Shown: positions 33,393 through 45,160 of the stretch, piece by piece
Layout: each line of letters starts with the position of its first letter
How positions within the stretch are numbered: position 1 is the stretch's first letter
Origin: Onchidella celtica
Taxonomy: Eukaryota > Mollusca > Gastropoda > Systellommatophora > Onchidiidae
Reading direction: 5' to 3'
DNA: 64,000 nucleotides
Assembly (NCBI GenBank): GCA_963931925.1
Contig: OZ007579.1
Coordinates: 32,352,019-32,416,018 of the forward strand
Translations under genes and position numbers: made by a program
Notes under the pieces: generated by a model
Told to the model about the DNA's origin: nothing
Database searches by the model: none
Seen by the model: the letters and a program-made list of their open reading frames with translations, nothing else

Positions 33393-33679
33393 TACCCCGG
33401 GGTTACTTTGGGCTAGGCCAGATTATACCCCCCCCCAGTCCAGATTATACCCCCTACTTTTAAAAAAAAAACAAGTCAAGACCACAGTTTATTTCAGCCT
33501 GTTCTTCATCACTGTCATCAGATACCATATTAATACAAACATGAACACATTCTTGACACCAATAAGTCATAATGCAATTTAGAGAAAATAATAATAACAG
33601 TTTATTTCAGCCTTAGTTTACTTTGGTGTACATACATACATTCTCGACTCCTGTAAATCATGATACATTTTAGAAGGAA

Positions 33680-34082
33680 CCACAGACTAATAAATTAAAC
33701 AGACTGGATGATCCCATTGTGTGACGTCACAAAACAGCGAAAGGTCATGAACCATTCGCCACATTAGATTTACGGTTGCGACCGACGCTTCAGCACAGTT
33801 ACAATGCAGCGGTCGTTAAAAGTCCAGACGGTCATAATTTATAACAATAAAAAAAAGGCAGCTGTAGACAATAAAATGAAAGGATAGGCAAGACAATGCA
33901 TTATCAATACATGTACAACCAATCTTGACAAATAAAAAGAAATTTCTAATGCAGATAGAACTAAAATCGGAATTTCCCGAGCGGCGGCCACGTTGGTTAT
34001 GCGGCCGCATCTCATTAACTTCCGTAAAAAACGACACAGCCCGAAGCTTGTGTTTCCAGTCTGGTTATTTATTAGTCTGTGG
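33680..34082. mobile_element. Nested MITE with 6-bp TSD
   Basis: Inverted ends CCACAGACTAATAAAT (left) and ATTTATTAGTCTGTGG (right), with similarity extending to about 28 bp. Flanked by AAGGAA at 33674-33679 and 34083-34088. The opposite arm of the foldback (near 36195-36215) has the same context without the insert, i.e. an empty site. 403 bp, no meaningful ORF. Six-bp duplications occur in few superfamilies (for example IS3EU or Dada); I do not assign one. Confidence 0.82.
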
Positions 34083-34186
34083 AAGGAACAAACATGCATT
34101 AAAATGCATTGATTTACAAAGGAGTTGAGTATCCATTCAAACTGACATGATTAGACTTCAGCATTAATTTCACTCGTGTGTGTTGA

Positions 34187-34214
34187 TGATATTATTATTA
34201 TTATTATTATTATT
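34187..34214. repeat. (ATT)n microsatellite
   Basis: Short ATT run inside the left arm of the foldback element. Confidence 0.85.
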
Positions 34215-36503
34215 TTGATAGTTGGTTGGCCATGAGTTAAACATGCATTGCATTTTTTTGGTACAATGATGTAGAAAGAAAAGGCCAGAAAAGAACACAC
34301 AGAAAAAAATAAAAACATAATGATAATCCAACTGACAGAGGCACTAAAACTAAATAGGCACTAAATATTTGCGGCTGATGAACTCCACCTGTCCAGATCC
34401 ACTTGAAACGTTACAGACTGCTAACCAGTAATAATGATAACAATAAGAACACGAAATCATGTTATTTACTCTTGAAAATATAGAGAAATATCAATATCAG
34501 AATCATCATCATCATCTTGGAAATTGCAAAGATATGAGAGGGAGTGTAAAAATGCAGCGTATGCCTACAAATCATTCTAGAATTTATAAGCAGCAATGTA
34601 TGTGTATCAACTATATATAAAAAACGTGTTAAATCTTTTCAAATATTCAAGTAAAACTGGACAGAAAGCTTTAGTGAAATAGCCTTGACAGTTGTGTAGG
34701 CCGACAGAGTAAGTCCACTGAGACAAAAGTAGTGCATTGTAAAAGGTAATTAGATCTATAGCATGTTGAGGCAAAATTCAATGGATCATGTTACATTAAC
34801 AGTATTTCTTGTTAGTGAGTATCATTCTTTGATAGGTTATTTGTAGAAAGATATACATTTCATGTACATTATGGTTTAAGACACTGGATTAGTTTGCCAG
34901 GCTTTTGAAAGATTGAACCTATGTATTATAGATCTAGTGAATAGTATGTCACTCGCGAGTGAAATAATAATAATAATAAAAAAAAGACCGTGTCCGTCTT
35001 TACCTTCCTAAGCTTAACACGTCCCTTGCCAAGGGATTTAACAACTGTGTATTTGTACACAAAAAAATATTTAAAATGACTTCATTTTTATGAGTCCGTT
35101 AATTATTTCATCCATTGGGACAAAGTGTATGTCAGTGCCAAACAAACAGTACCGTGCAAATTTTACTCAATGGCAACCAACTACAAAAACAACTACAACA
35201 TGCCAACGAACGTGAGTGAAACTAATCCAGTGCCTTAAACCATGAGCTACATAAAATGTATACATTTCTACAAATTTACGCTATCAAAGAATTTACTAAC
35301 AAGACATGTTCATGCAACATGATCCATCGAATTTTTGCCATAACATACTGTAATTACTTTCTTCAATGCACTATTGTCTCAGTGGATTTAATCTGTCATT
35401 TTACATGACTACCAAAGCTACTTCGCTAAAGCTTTCAGTCCAGTTCTACTTAAATAGTTGAAAAGATTTAACACATTTTTTTTTACATGTACTTGGTACA
35501 TACACACATATATTATTGCTGCTTATAGATTCTAGAATGATGTGTAGGTCATTTTTATATTCCCTATTATCTTTGTATTATTCCAAGATGATGGTGATTC
35601 TGATATTGATTATATTCTCTTTATTTTCAAGAGTAAATAAGATGATTTGGTGTTCTTATTGTTATTATTGTATATTACTGGTTAGCTTTCTGTAACGTTT
35701 CAAGTGGATCTGGACAGGTTAAATTCATTATGTGAAACAATTTTAGTATGTATTTAGTTTTGTGTGAAGTATTTAATGTCTGCTGGATGATGGAATTGCA
35801 CCATCTGCCAGTTCAGTTGTTAAAATGTTGTTGTTGTTTTTTTCTCTGTGTATTCTTTCCTGGCCTTTCTCTCTGCATCAGTGTAACTTTGTATGTAGAT
35901 CTAATGGTTCCGACATATCAAGCACATTTCTGATTTTCAAAAATTAAAATAAGATTCAGATAACTTTACACTTATGAGTCTTATAATTAGTTCATACCTT
36001 GCCACTAAGTATATGTTAGTGGTGCCAAACAAAAAAATTACAATACATGTTTAACTCATGGACAACTAATTATAAAAAAAACCAAAACAATAATAATACC
36101 AACGGACACAAGTAAAATTAGTGTTAAAGTTTAATCATACATGTATCAGTTTCAATGGATTTTCAATCCTTTTGTATATCAATGCTTTTTAAGCAAGTTT
36201 ATTTCCTTTTAAATGTATCATAATTTACAAGAGTCAAAAATGTATGCTTCAATATGATATCTGATGACAGTGAAAATGGACAATTCAAATTAAAGTTGAA
36301 ATAAACTGCGGTCTTGACTTGTTTTTAAAAAAAAGTAGGGGGTATAATCTGGACTGGGGGGGGGGGGGTATAGTCTGGCCTAGCCCAAAGTAAACCCCGG
36401 GGTATAAACTGGCCTAGCCCAGAATATACCCCGGGGGATATTCTGGGCTAGGCCAGTTTAACCCCGGGTATAGTCTGGCGGGGGTATAATCTGGCCTGCT
36501 ACA

Positions 36504-36977
36504 CCCGGGTTTACTATTAGGCTAGGAAGTTGAAGGAAGGCTGGGGGCCTCAAATCAAGGGTGAGGGGTGAGGGGGGGGCTCGCCGCCTCAGGCCAATCT
36601 GCATAATATTTTGTGACATGGCGTAGCTTTTTCTTTCAAAGTTATGATGCACTGTATTTTCAGAAAAAAATCGTTTGTAATTTTCCGAGCTCTCCATTAT
36701 TTTTAGAAAGCCCGCTGGTTTATCGGGGAAGGGGTGGGGGTGGGGAAGGGGAACGAGGTTCAGTCAGGGTAAAGGTGTGAATGACTGGGTCTCGGCAGGC
36801 TTCACAATGGGCAAAGGCATCATTTATTGGGGAACAGTGGTGGTTGACCGGTCAGTGGCGAACCTGATTGGCTCTTCAAGTTTAAAGCGTTTATATGCCT
36901 ACCCTGGTTTTTCACACCCTAAAATCATTTTCATGACATTTTTGTCTAAACTATGTCTTTACGAAAAACCTTGTTGC

Positions 36978-37008
<31 letters not shown>

Positions 37009-37983
37009 ATTGTTGTTGTTGTTGTTTTCTACAGCGACTCAGTTACAACTAATCAGAGACCACTGGGATCCCCAAAGCCATTCTCTTCAGAAAAATATCT
37101 CGGATGTATTATATTTATTTACTGATGATCTCCTTTGGACAGTCAGTCGTGGAAAGAACTGCCGCTAAAGAATTTTCGTATTCACAATATCGAATGAATT
37201 CAAGAATATTCCATCAATACAAATATTAATAATGTATAAATATATGTTTATTATCTATATTTACTTGACTAGTAGTATTTTTGTCAATGCCTTGATATTC
37301 AGTATCTAGTTTGACCATTGGAAATATTGTTTGAAGACAAAGGGTAATGAAACAACAAGAAAATGGTGGAAGTGCACCTGATGATTTAGATTACACTCTC
37401 TTCAAGAGGTAAGTTTAGGATAATAACGTTTATTCCTATAAGAGTACTACATGCACTTGAAATCAAATTTAGGAAGAAGGGCTGCTGCGTACAGTTATGT
37501 TGCGCAAATGTTTTCCTTTCTTACTAATCTGACCGGATCCATGCAAGGTGTTGTACTGCAGATGGAAGCATGCCCGGGAGGTGTTGACCTGGCACTTATT
37601 GGTGAAATTTGCACTTTCACTTGTACATGAGACAAAGCCATCGGGCTACAGAAAAGCACTCTCTATCTCATAATACGGACCTATATCAAATTATATACAA
37701 GGAAAACATTCAAACAGCATTCCCTAATGCGGAAGCAAACTTGCGGCTGTTTCTTAATTTGGTGGTCACTAATTGCTCGGGGATGGGGTCTTTTTATGAC
37801 TCAAAAGAATTAAAAATCAATATGAATTGAAGGCCACAACGTGTCGAGAGAGGTTGTCTGCACTGAGCATTCTGTGCATTGAGAGTGAGAACTTCGACAG
37901 ATAAATTTTGATGAACTTTTTGTGAATTTTTTAATGAAATTTTTGGATGGTTTTGCTATAAGGCTAGAATTTTTAGTGTATTT
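36504..37983. other. Segment between duplicated foldback ends
   Basis: About 1.48 kb with no recognised gene. It holds a G-rich stretch (36540-36580), a GGGGTGGGGG tract at about 36727 and a (TTG)n microsatellite. It may be flank or cargo between the two right termini. Confidence 0.5.
36972..37026. repeat. (TTG)n microsatellite
   Basis: About 18 trinucleotide units with two interruptions; it accounts for the poly-Cys and poly-Leu frames here. Confidence 0.9.
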
Positions 37984-38356
37984 TTAATCATACATGTATC
38001 AGTTTCAATGGATTTTCAATCCTTTTGTATATCAATGCTTTTTAAGCATGTTTATTTCCTTTTAAATGTATCATAATTTACAAGAGTCAAAAATGTATGC
38101 TTCAATATGATATCTGATGACAGTGAAAATGGACAATTCAAATTAAAGTTGAAATAAACTGCGGTCTTGACTTGTTTTTAAAAAAAAGTAGGGGGTATAA
38201 TCTGGACTGGGGGGGGGGGGGTATAGTCTGGCCTAGCCCAAAGTAAACCCCGGGGTATAAACTGGCCTAGCCCAGAATATACCCCGGGGGATATTCTGGG
38301 CTAGGCCAGTTTAACCCCGGGTATAGTCTGGCGGGGGTATAATCTGGCCTGCTACA
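37984..38356. mobile_element. Second copy of foldback right terminus
   Basis: 373 bp matching 36131-36503 with a single mismatch that I can find (AAGCATG against AAGCAAG), including a 13-G run. It ends at the same terminal GGCCTGCTACA and is followed by CCGG, the same four bases that precede the left terminus at 33288-33291. Confidence 0.88.
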
Positions 38357-38623
38357 CCGGTATAGACTGTATCCCACCATAGATATACACTAGTGAAGTA
38401 TCACACTCACAAAACAACTTCCGGTTAGGGCTGGTTTGAAAGATGAGATTGAGTTCTAAGACTATCATGTATAAAACTTTGTGTGTTCTCAATGTGCCTA
38501 GACTGGGAAAAAGAAAGGGTCTGGAATTGGGAGATTGACGCTGCAGGGCCAAAAGTACAGGTTTGTGTTTTCAATATTATTCCTAGGAAAATATCATAAT
38601 ATTTCTTTTCCATTAACACATGA

Positions 38624-38863
38624 CGTTATCACTTCCTGCGATGTGCAAAAAAACTAATCCGTGCTCAAATCATAGCCATTTGACGGATGCTGGACATCAA
38701 CGCGCAAAGGGAGAGCAGTAAAATGTAAATCTAAAAACAAACAAATAAACAAAAATAAAATAAAGCTAAAGGAACAGGCAAAATGAAGCAGGTCCTTAAT
38801 AATCACCCAGAACTGAAACTAATAAATCGATTTATCCCGGGCAGTGCCGGGAACTCAGCTAGT
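38624..38863 (-). repeat. Dispersed repeat Y, partial diverged copy
   Basis: On the minus strand it starts ACTAGCTGAGTTCCCGGCAC...GCCCGGGATAAATCG and continues through TTAGTTTCAGTTCTGGGTG, as the plus-strand copies at 40429 and 41118 do. Its 3' part is missing. Confidence 0.75.
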
Positions 38864-39079
38864 ACCGTATATTGAACCATGTAAATGATTTCTTTTAAAC
38901 AGTGTGAACTGAACAGCTCATCTCTCTCTCTCTCTCTCTCATATGTATATTATATATGAGTTATTTCCAGTGTCGTAATGTATTTTTGGGAAAACGTAGC
39001 TGATTCAATTTTCTTCTAGACTGAGATTACTGAGAATGAAATTAACCAGTAATCCATTATTAATCTTTGTCAGTTCATG
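38864..39079. repeat. (CT)n run and flank
   Basis: A CT microsatellite at about 38920-38940 with no gene around it. Confidence 0.6.
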
Positions 39080-39385
39080 AAATATAATATGAGTATGAAG
39101 TCTGGTGCCAGAGCTTGTAAAAATGTTCATTTAATTTCTTAGTTTGAAGTATTTTCGTTTCTGTCCAGTAGATTGTGGAAGTAAGCTATGGTGCAAAAAT
39201 TTGTAAAGATATTGAAGTAAGTTCCGAGCTTGACATTATCTGTATATCTATTCTAGGCCATTAGATTATATTATCATGGGTGAGGACTGGTGCAAGAATT
39301 TGTAAAAATGTTGATCTAATTTCTTAATTTCATATTCATTCTTAGCCAATATATTTTATGGGTGAGGTCTGGTGCCAGGATTCAG
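39080..39385. repeat. Degenerate tandem repeat, period about 95 bp
   Basis: Units built around GTCTGGTGCCAG-AGCTTGTAAAAATGTT, TTAATTTCTTAGTTT and a GGCCATTAGAT-like block recur at about 39100, 39190, 39285 and 39365. Confidence 0.55.
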
Positions 39386-39813
39386 TTATTACACATAAGT
39401 TAGTTTTTCTATGGGTGGCTTTGAAGAATAAATCTTTGTTCCATTGAAGTGAATTTACAATTTATCACAAAACAAACAAAAATTGACAAAAACATAATAA
39501 TGTAGGTTCAAATGAAATGTGTAGGAATGAGAGATAATTGTTCTATGAAGGTTTTACTGTTTGTAAAACATGTCCATTTGTTTCAAATCGTTACTGAATG
39601 TTTCCATGGCACTTAACTTGGATTTTTGGTTAACATTTTCAGTCTATAAGTACACAGCACTGCAGCCATGCAATGCTAAATTTTAAACAATATTAGACAT
39701 TTGAAGTATGGCATTTTCAGTCACTTAATCCATTTCCGGGAATTTAAACATTTGCCAGCCAGTTTCGAATCATCTTTTTTGTGCCGTCTGTAAACATTTC
39801 AGAGCGGGAGTTA

Positions 39814-40326
39814 GGGGACGTTCAAATATAATCTTACACCTTTTTTGTGACTTTTTGACCCCCTCCCCCCCTTACACTTTTCTTACATTTGCTTCTCCCC
39901 CCCCCCCCCCCCGAATCCCGTAATATTACAATAATACATGTAACAATTAATGAATTATACATTGCACACGTACTCTTTCTTACAAATGAGGGAAAAATGA
40001 GACTCATGTCAAAGTCAATGTCAAAATTGCCTTAAATTAGTTATCATCAACAAAGGGGTTTTTCCATATAAATGTCAAAGATATTTCTAAAAACAGGGGC
40101 ATCTGCTGAGCTATCTTGAAAATCCGGGTCTTGTTCATGCTCTTTCTCCTCTTCCTCTTATGTTGTCTAATTTTTTATTCCTTTTTATGTTCTCACCTCA
40201 CAAAAGTGTAGTATTACATTGGTTCAAGACTCCCCCCCCCTTTTCTTACACTTTTCTTACAGGAGCCAAACACCCCCTCTCCCCCCCCCCCCCCTCCGAG
40301 GCGTAAGATTATATTTGAACATCCCC
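39814..40326. mobile_element. Harbinger-like MITE
   Basis: Left end GGGGACGTTCAAATATAATC and right end GATTATATTTGAACATCCCC are inverted with one mismatch, flanked by TTA at 39811-39813 and 40327-40329. 513 bp, non-coding, with long C runs near both ends (39893-39912 and 40281-40294). Confidence 0.82.
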
Positions 40327-40428
40327 TTAGATGGAGAGAAATACACAGTAACAAAATGTCTAGGTGAAAATGTGCCATAAAGAATGTTTACATGGCTGTG
40401 CTATAGAATAATATGTGCTTTATATTTT

Positions 40429-41117
40429 ACTAGCTGAGGTCCCCGGCCCTGCCCGGGATATTTCGGTTTGAATATTAGTTTCAGTTCTGGGTGGTTTTTA
40501 TGGACCTGCTTCTTCTTGCCTGTTCCTATTTGTTTAATTTATTTTTGTTTGTTTGTTTTTAATTAAGTCTTACTGCTCTACCTTTGTGAGTTGACACCCT
40601 GCGCGTCCCGTACAATAGCATGATTTGCGCACGGGTTAGTGTTTGATAGTGAACACATCGCAGGAAGTGATAACGAAACCTTAAAATGGCGAACCATGAC
40701 TCGAAATAGATCTAAATGATGCCGAAACAATGAAAAATGAAACGTAGAAACCTGAATATTTCATAATTTCTAATATAGCCCATGTTAATTTCGCATTGAT
40801 AATATGCTGTTATGCAAAGTTTGAAGCCTGAGTGTGATGCGGTTCCTGAGCCTTAGGTGACCAAAGTTTCGAGTTACCAAAATATCTTACTACACTCGGC
40901 CCTGTCTGAGCTGTAAAAATGACGAATCGGAAAACCTCGAACGGCCCATTTTGTTTTCTATTTTTCTAAATTTCTAAGGTTGTTGCATCATTAAAATGAA
41001 TTGATACAAACCTTGCTCAGTCTTTGAACTACTTTCAGTAATTTTTTCATGGCTCTACGTTCAGTAGTTTTTTCAGCTATAGAGCACAACCGTCAAATTT
41101 TACCCAATTATATATAT
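40429..41117 (+). repeat. Dispersed repeat Y, tandem copy 1
   Basis: Begins ACTAGCTGAGGTCCCCGGCC...GCCCGGGATATTTCGG and ends with CAGCTATAGAGCACAACCGT and an AT tract. 689 bp, nearly identical to the next 689 bp. The leader can form a CCCGG/CCGGG hairpin. No ORF. The 3' phrase (Y/TATAGAGCACAA) resembles ends of LINE-associated repeats. Confidence 0.85.
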
Positions 41118-41806
41118 ACTAGCTGAGGTCCCCGGCCCTGCCCGGGATATTTCGGTTTTAATATTAGTTTCAGTTCTGGGTGGTTTTTACGGACCTGCTT
41201 CATCTTGCCTGTTCCTATTTGTTTAATTTATTTTTGTTTGTTTGTTTTTAATTAAGTCTTACTGCTCTACCTTTGTGAGTTGACACCCTGCGCGTCCCGT
41301 ACAATAGCATGATTTGCGCACGGGTTAGTGTTTGATAGTGAACACATCGCAGGAAGTGATAACGAAACCTTAAAATGGCGAACCATGACTCGAAATAGAT
41401 CTAAATGATGCCGAAACAATGAAAAATGAAACGTAGAAGCCTGAATATTTCATAATTTCTAATATAGCCCATGTTAATTTCGCATTGATAATATGCTGTT
41501 GTGCAAAGTTTGAAGCCTGAGTGTGATGCGGTTCCTGAGCCTTAGGTGACCAAAGTTTCGAGTTACCAAAATATCTTACTACACTCGGCCCTGTCTGAGC
41601 TGTAAAAATGACGAATCGGAAAACCTCGAACGGCCCATTTTGTTTTCAATTTTTCTAAATTTTTAAGGTTGTTGCATCATTAAAATGAATTGATACAAAC
41701 CTTGCTCAGTCTTTGAACTACTTTCAGTAATTTTTTCATGGCTCTACGTTCAGTAGTTTTTTCAGCTATAGAGCACAACCGTCCAATTTTACCCAATTAT
41801 ATTATA
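41118..41806 (+). repeat. Dispersed repeat Y, tandem copy 2
   Basis: A near-identical head-to-tail duplicate of 40429-41117, with only scattered substitutions (for example AAACCTGAAT against AAGCCTGAAT, TGTTATGC against TGTTGTGC). Confidence 0.85.
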
Positions 41807-41826
41807 TATTATATATATAGATAATA

Positions 41827-41875
41827 CAAGATTGACCTACCGGGCATTGCCCGGAATAAACAATGATGTGCTCCT

Positions 41876-41906
<31 letters not shown>
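41827..41906 (+). repeat. Dispersed repeat X, left part
   Basis: GACCTACCGGGCATTGCCCGG AATAAACAAT then GTGCTCC and a CT/AT tract, as at 56838-56925. The element is cut here by the LINE and resumes at 45858. Confidence 0.8.
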
Positions 41907-41939
41907 CGACCCTTTTCGTCTTTGCAGCATTTTCTGACT

Positions 41940-44900
41940 TCAAGACAGATGCCGAGAGCAGCTCCTCTCATGACTAATCCGTCCGATATTCGATTTACAT
42001 CTTCGGTCACAGAGTGAGCACATATACTCGCCTTCGTTTGTGACTTCATTTGTCTTTTCCTTCCTTTTCTGTCTTTTTTCTTCCCTAATTTCTCTTTGAT
42101 TTTTTTCAAATTTGGCAGCACCTTTCCTGACGGCTCCCTTCCAGGTCGTTCGATCTTCTGCCACATTTTCCCATGATTTTTCATCGATCCCAAAATCTTT
42201 CAGTGTGGTCCTGCAGATATCTTTGAAACGTAGTTTTGGTCTACCTCTTTGACGTTTTCCCTCTTTTAGCTCACCATACAGTATCTGCTTTGGGATTCTA
42301 CTATCATCCATTCTTTTGACATGTCCTATCCACCTGAGTCGTCTTGTTCTCAGTGTTGCTTGAATTGAGGTGAGCTTTGCTCGTTTGAGAACTTCGTTGT
42401 TGGTGATTTTGTCCTGCCATCTGATGACCATGATTTTCCGCAGGCAGCGAAGATGGAAGCTGTTTAATCTTTTTTCGTGTCTTGTATAGGTGGTCCACGT
42501 TTCGCAGTTATACAACAAGGTACTGATGACACAAACTTGATAAATAAGAATTTTGGTCTTGAGTGTCAGCTTTTTGTTGTTCCAAGCTCTCTGAGATAAC
42601 CTGCCAAAAGTTGTAGCTGCTTTCCCAATTCTGGCGTTTAGTTCTTCATCCAGGGATAGTGATGCTGTTACTGTGGAGCCAAGATAGGTAAACTTTTCAA
42701 CTGAGTTGATCTTGTTGCCGTTCAATGAAATGTCGGGAAGAGATAGTGTACCTTGTCCGATTACCTCTGTCTTTTTAACACTAATTGTCAAGGAAAAGAG
42801 GTCGCATGCATTTGACAATAAGTCCATCATATTTTGCAGTTGTTCGTTGTTTTGGGCTACTACTGCAGCATCGTCTGCAAAGAGGAGTTCACGCAGCATG
42901 ATTTCTCGAGTCTTTGTTTTTGCTTTTAACCTGGCCAAGTTCAACAGAGACCCATCTGATCTTGTTCGGATGAAAATACCATCTGTGGAGTCTTGAAAAG
43001 CGAACTGTAGGAGTGCTGCAAAGTAAATTCCAAATAGAGTTGGTGCCAGTACACATCCTTGTTTTACTCCGGTCTTCACTGCAAATTTACCTGAGATGTT
43101 TCCGTCAAACTGGACGCATGCACTCATGTCGTCATGAAAGGAGCTTTAATAGCTGTGGTGGACATCCAATGGACTTCAGTACAATGTAAAGCGATGGTCT
43201 GCTTACGGTGTCGAAGGCTTTTGTCAGATCTATGAAAGCCATGTACAGTGGTTTTCCTTGTTCTCTGCATTTTTCCTGTAGTTGACGGACTGTAAATATC
43301 ATATCTGCAGTTGATCGTTCTGCTCTGAATCCGCATTGGGATTCTGGTAAGATTCTTTCAGCGAGCCTGTGTAATCGTTTGAGTATGATTTTGGCGAACG
43401 CTTTCCCTGTAATACTCATCAATGATATGCCGCGGTAATTGTTACAATCCCCTTTGTCTCCTTTATTCTTGTAAAGAGTTACAATTTTTGCATTTTTCAT
43501 ATCGGATGGAATTGTTCCAGTTTTCTAGCACACGATTAGTAGGTGGTATAGGTGTGGTAATAGTGTTTCAAGGTTTTCTTTGAGGACTTCAGCTGGAATG
43601 TTATCCTCTCCACAAGCTTTTCCATTTTTCATATCCTGGATGGCTTCAGAGAGTTCTTTCATTGTTGGTTCCACATCCAGATCCGTCATTTCAGGTAGCT
43701 TTGGGGCTGCTTCTTCTAAGCCTTGATTTGCTGGCTTTTCGTTTGCATATAGTTTGGAATAATGTTCGACCCATCTCTCCAGTTGTTCCTTCTTGTCGGT
43801 AAGTTCTTGGCCGTTTTCTGTCTTGATGGGGGCACTTTTTGAAATGGTTGGTCCTAGTGCAACTTTAATCTTTTCATACATGTTTCTGGAGTCTCCTGCA
43901 TCAGAGGCCGATTGAATTTCAGAGCATAAGTTGGTCCAGTACTCATTGGCGCATTTTCTTGTTTCACTTTGAACCTTTGCCTTGATGTGTTTGAATTTGT
44001 CTTTGTTGCTTTGCGAGCGATCTTTCTTGTATTCAAGTATCATTTTCCTCTTTTCTTCTAACAGGGGAAGAAGTGTGGTGGAGTTTTCTTCAACCCAATC
44101 ATGTCTGAAAGATGGCTTTGCACCATAAGCTGTTGAGGCACTGTTATATATGTTAGTCTTAATTGTGTTCCATGTTTCATCCACGCTTGGTGATTCCATA
44201 TCATTTACCGGGATGTTACTAAATTCTCTTGAGAAAGCGTCCTTACAGTCTTCTTGTTTTGCTTTTGTAATGTTTAATTTGGGTTGTCGTTTCGTGATGC
44301 TCCTAAATATTCTCATTGGCTTTGTTTGCATTTTGCTGATCACAAGGGCGTGGTCTGTATCGCAGACAGCGCTGTGGAAGCTCCTTGTTGATTTAACCGT
44401 GTTCAAATCTTTCCTTCTGGTGATAATCAAGTCCAATTGATGCCAATGTTCTGATCTTGGGTGTTGCCACGTAACTTTCTTTGAGTCATTCAATTTGAAG
44501 AAGGTGTTGGTAATGCACAAGTCATTTTGTGGACAGAATTCCAGGAGACGCTGTCCATTTTCGTTAATTTTGCCTATGCCGTGGCGTCCTAGGCAAACAG
44601 GCCAAGTCTGATGGTCCGCGCCAACTCTTGCGTTGAAGTCTCCTAAGAGAACTACTGATTCGTTTTTCGGAATGGTGGCATACATTTCGTTTAGCATGTT
44701 GTAGAACTGGTCCTTATCGTCTGCTGATGACATAAGCGTTGGTGCGTAAACACAGATTATGTTGGCGTGACCAGTTTTTGTGCGTAATCTTAGGGAAATG
44801 AGTCTTTCAGACTTTCCAGTGGGTGTGTTGATGGAACTGAGCAGGCGATTGTTGATGGCAAAGCCAACACCATGATGACGAGGTTGGTTCGAGTCAAGTC

Positions 44901-45160
44901 CTTTCCAAAAAAATGTGTAGTGTTGCTCTTTGAGTGTACCAGTATCTCCCAGTCTGGTTTCTTGTAAAGCTGCGATGTCCACTTTCAGCCTAAGCAATTC
45001 TTTGTCTATTATTGCAGTTTTTCTTAATGAGTCGTTCTTTGTCATATCGATGTTTTGGTCAAGTCCAGGGCACATGGTCCTAACGTTCCAAGTGCTAATT
45101 TTTATTTGGTTTTTTCGTTTTGAGCGAGGTACATCATTTACATCAACTTTTCGATTTTTG
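41940..45160 (-). pseudogene. LINE polyprotein (endonuclease-RT), two lesions
   Basis: The N-terminal apurinic-type endonuclease shows STWNVRTM just before the first Met at 45075, then QETRLGD, LLGDFNARVG, HQLDLIITR and DTDHALV. RT follows with FIDLTKAFDTV (motif A), KQGCVLAPTLFGIYFAALL (motif B) and LLFADDAAVVA (catalytic FADD). The tail has LRWIGHVKRMDDSRIPKQIL and the zinc finger CSLCDRRCKSNIGRISHERS. The frame is broken by one in-frame TAG near 43525 and one single-base frameshift near 43130; otherwise it is open. The endonuclease resembles the RTE/BovB type. The frame is open from about 45160 without an obvious upstream ATG. Confidence 0.92.

Larger units (their letters stand above)
33292..36503. 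mobile_element. Giant foldback element
   Basis: Begins TGTAACAGGCC and ends GGCCTGCTACA (inverted). The two halves are inverted copies well beyond the ends: CAAGTCAAGACC at about 33470 pairs with GGTCTTGACTTG at about 36310; CCTGTCCAGATCCACTTGAA at about 34389 pairs with its complement at about 35697; CACTGGATTAGTTT near 34880 pairs with AAACTAATCCAGTG near 35218. The loop is about 34894-35215. Each arm is 1.2-1.6 kb; the left arm is longer because of a nested 403-bp MITE. No transposase is encoded. The right arm also contains a direct duplication (about 35060-35225 against 35940-36125). Confidence 0.85.

Noticed and set aside
36777-37168. ORFs of 91 and 71 aa with Cys or Leu runs
   Set aside because: They are translations of the (TTG)n microsatellite.
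39080-39385. CRISPR-like array
   Set aside because: Diverged tandem repeats without constant repeats and unique spacers, in a eukaryotic genome.
40429-40470. Hammerhead ribozyme in the Y leader
   Set aside because: CTGAGGT does not meet the CTGANGA core and no GAAA follows in the right place.
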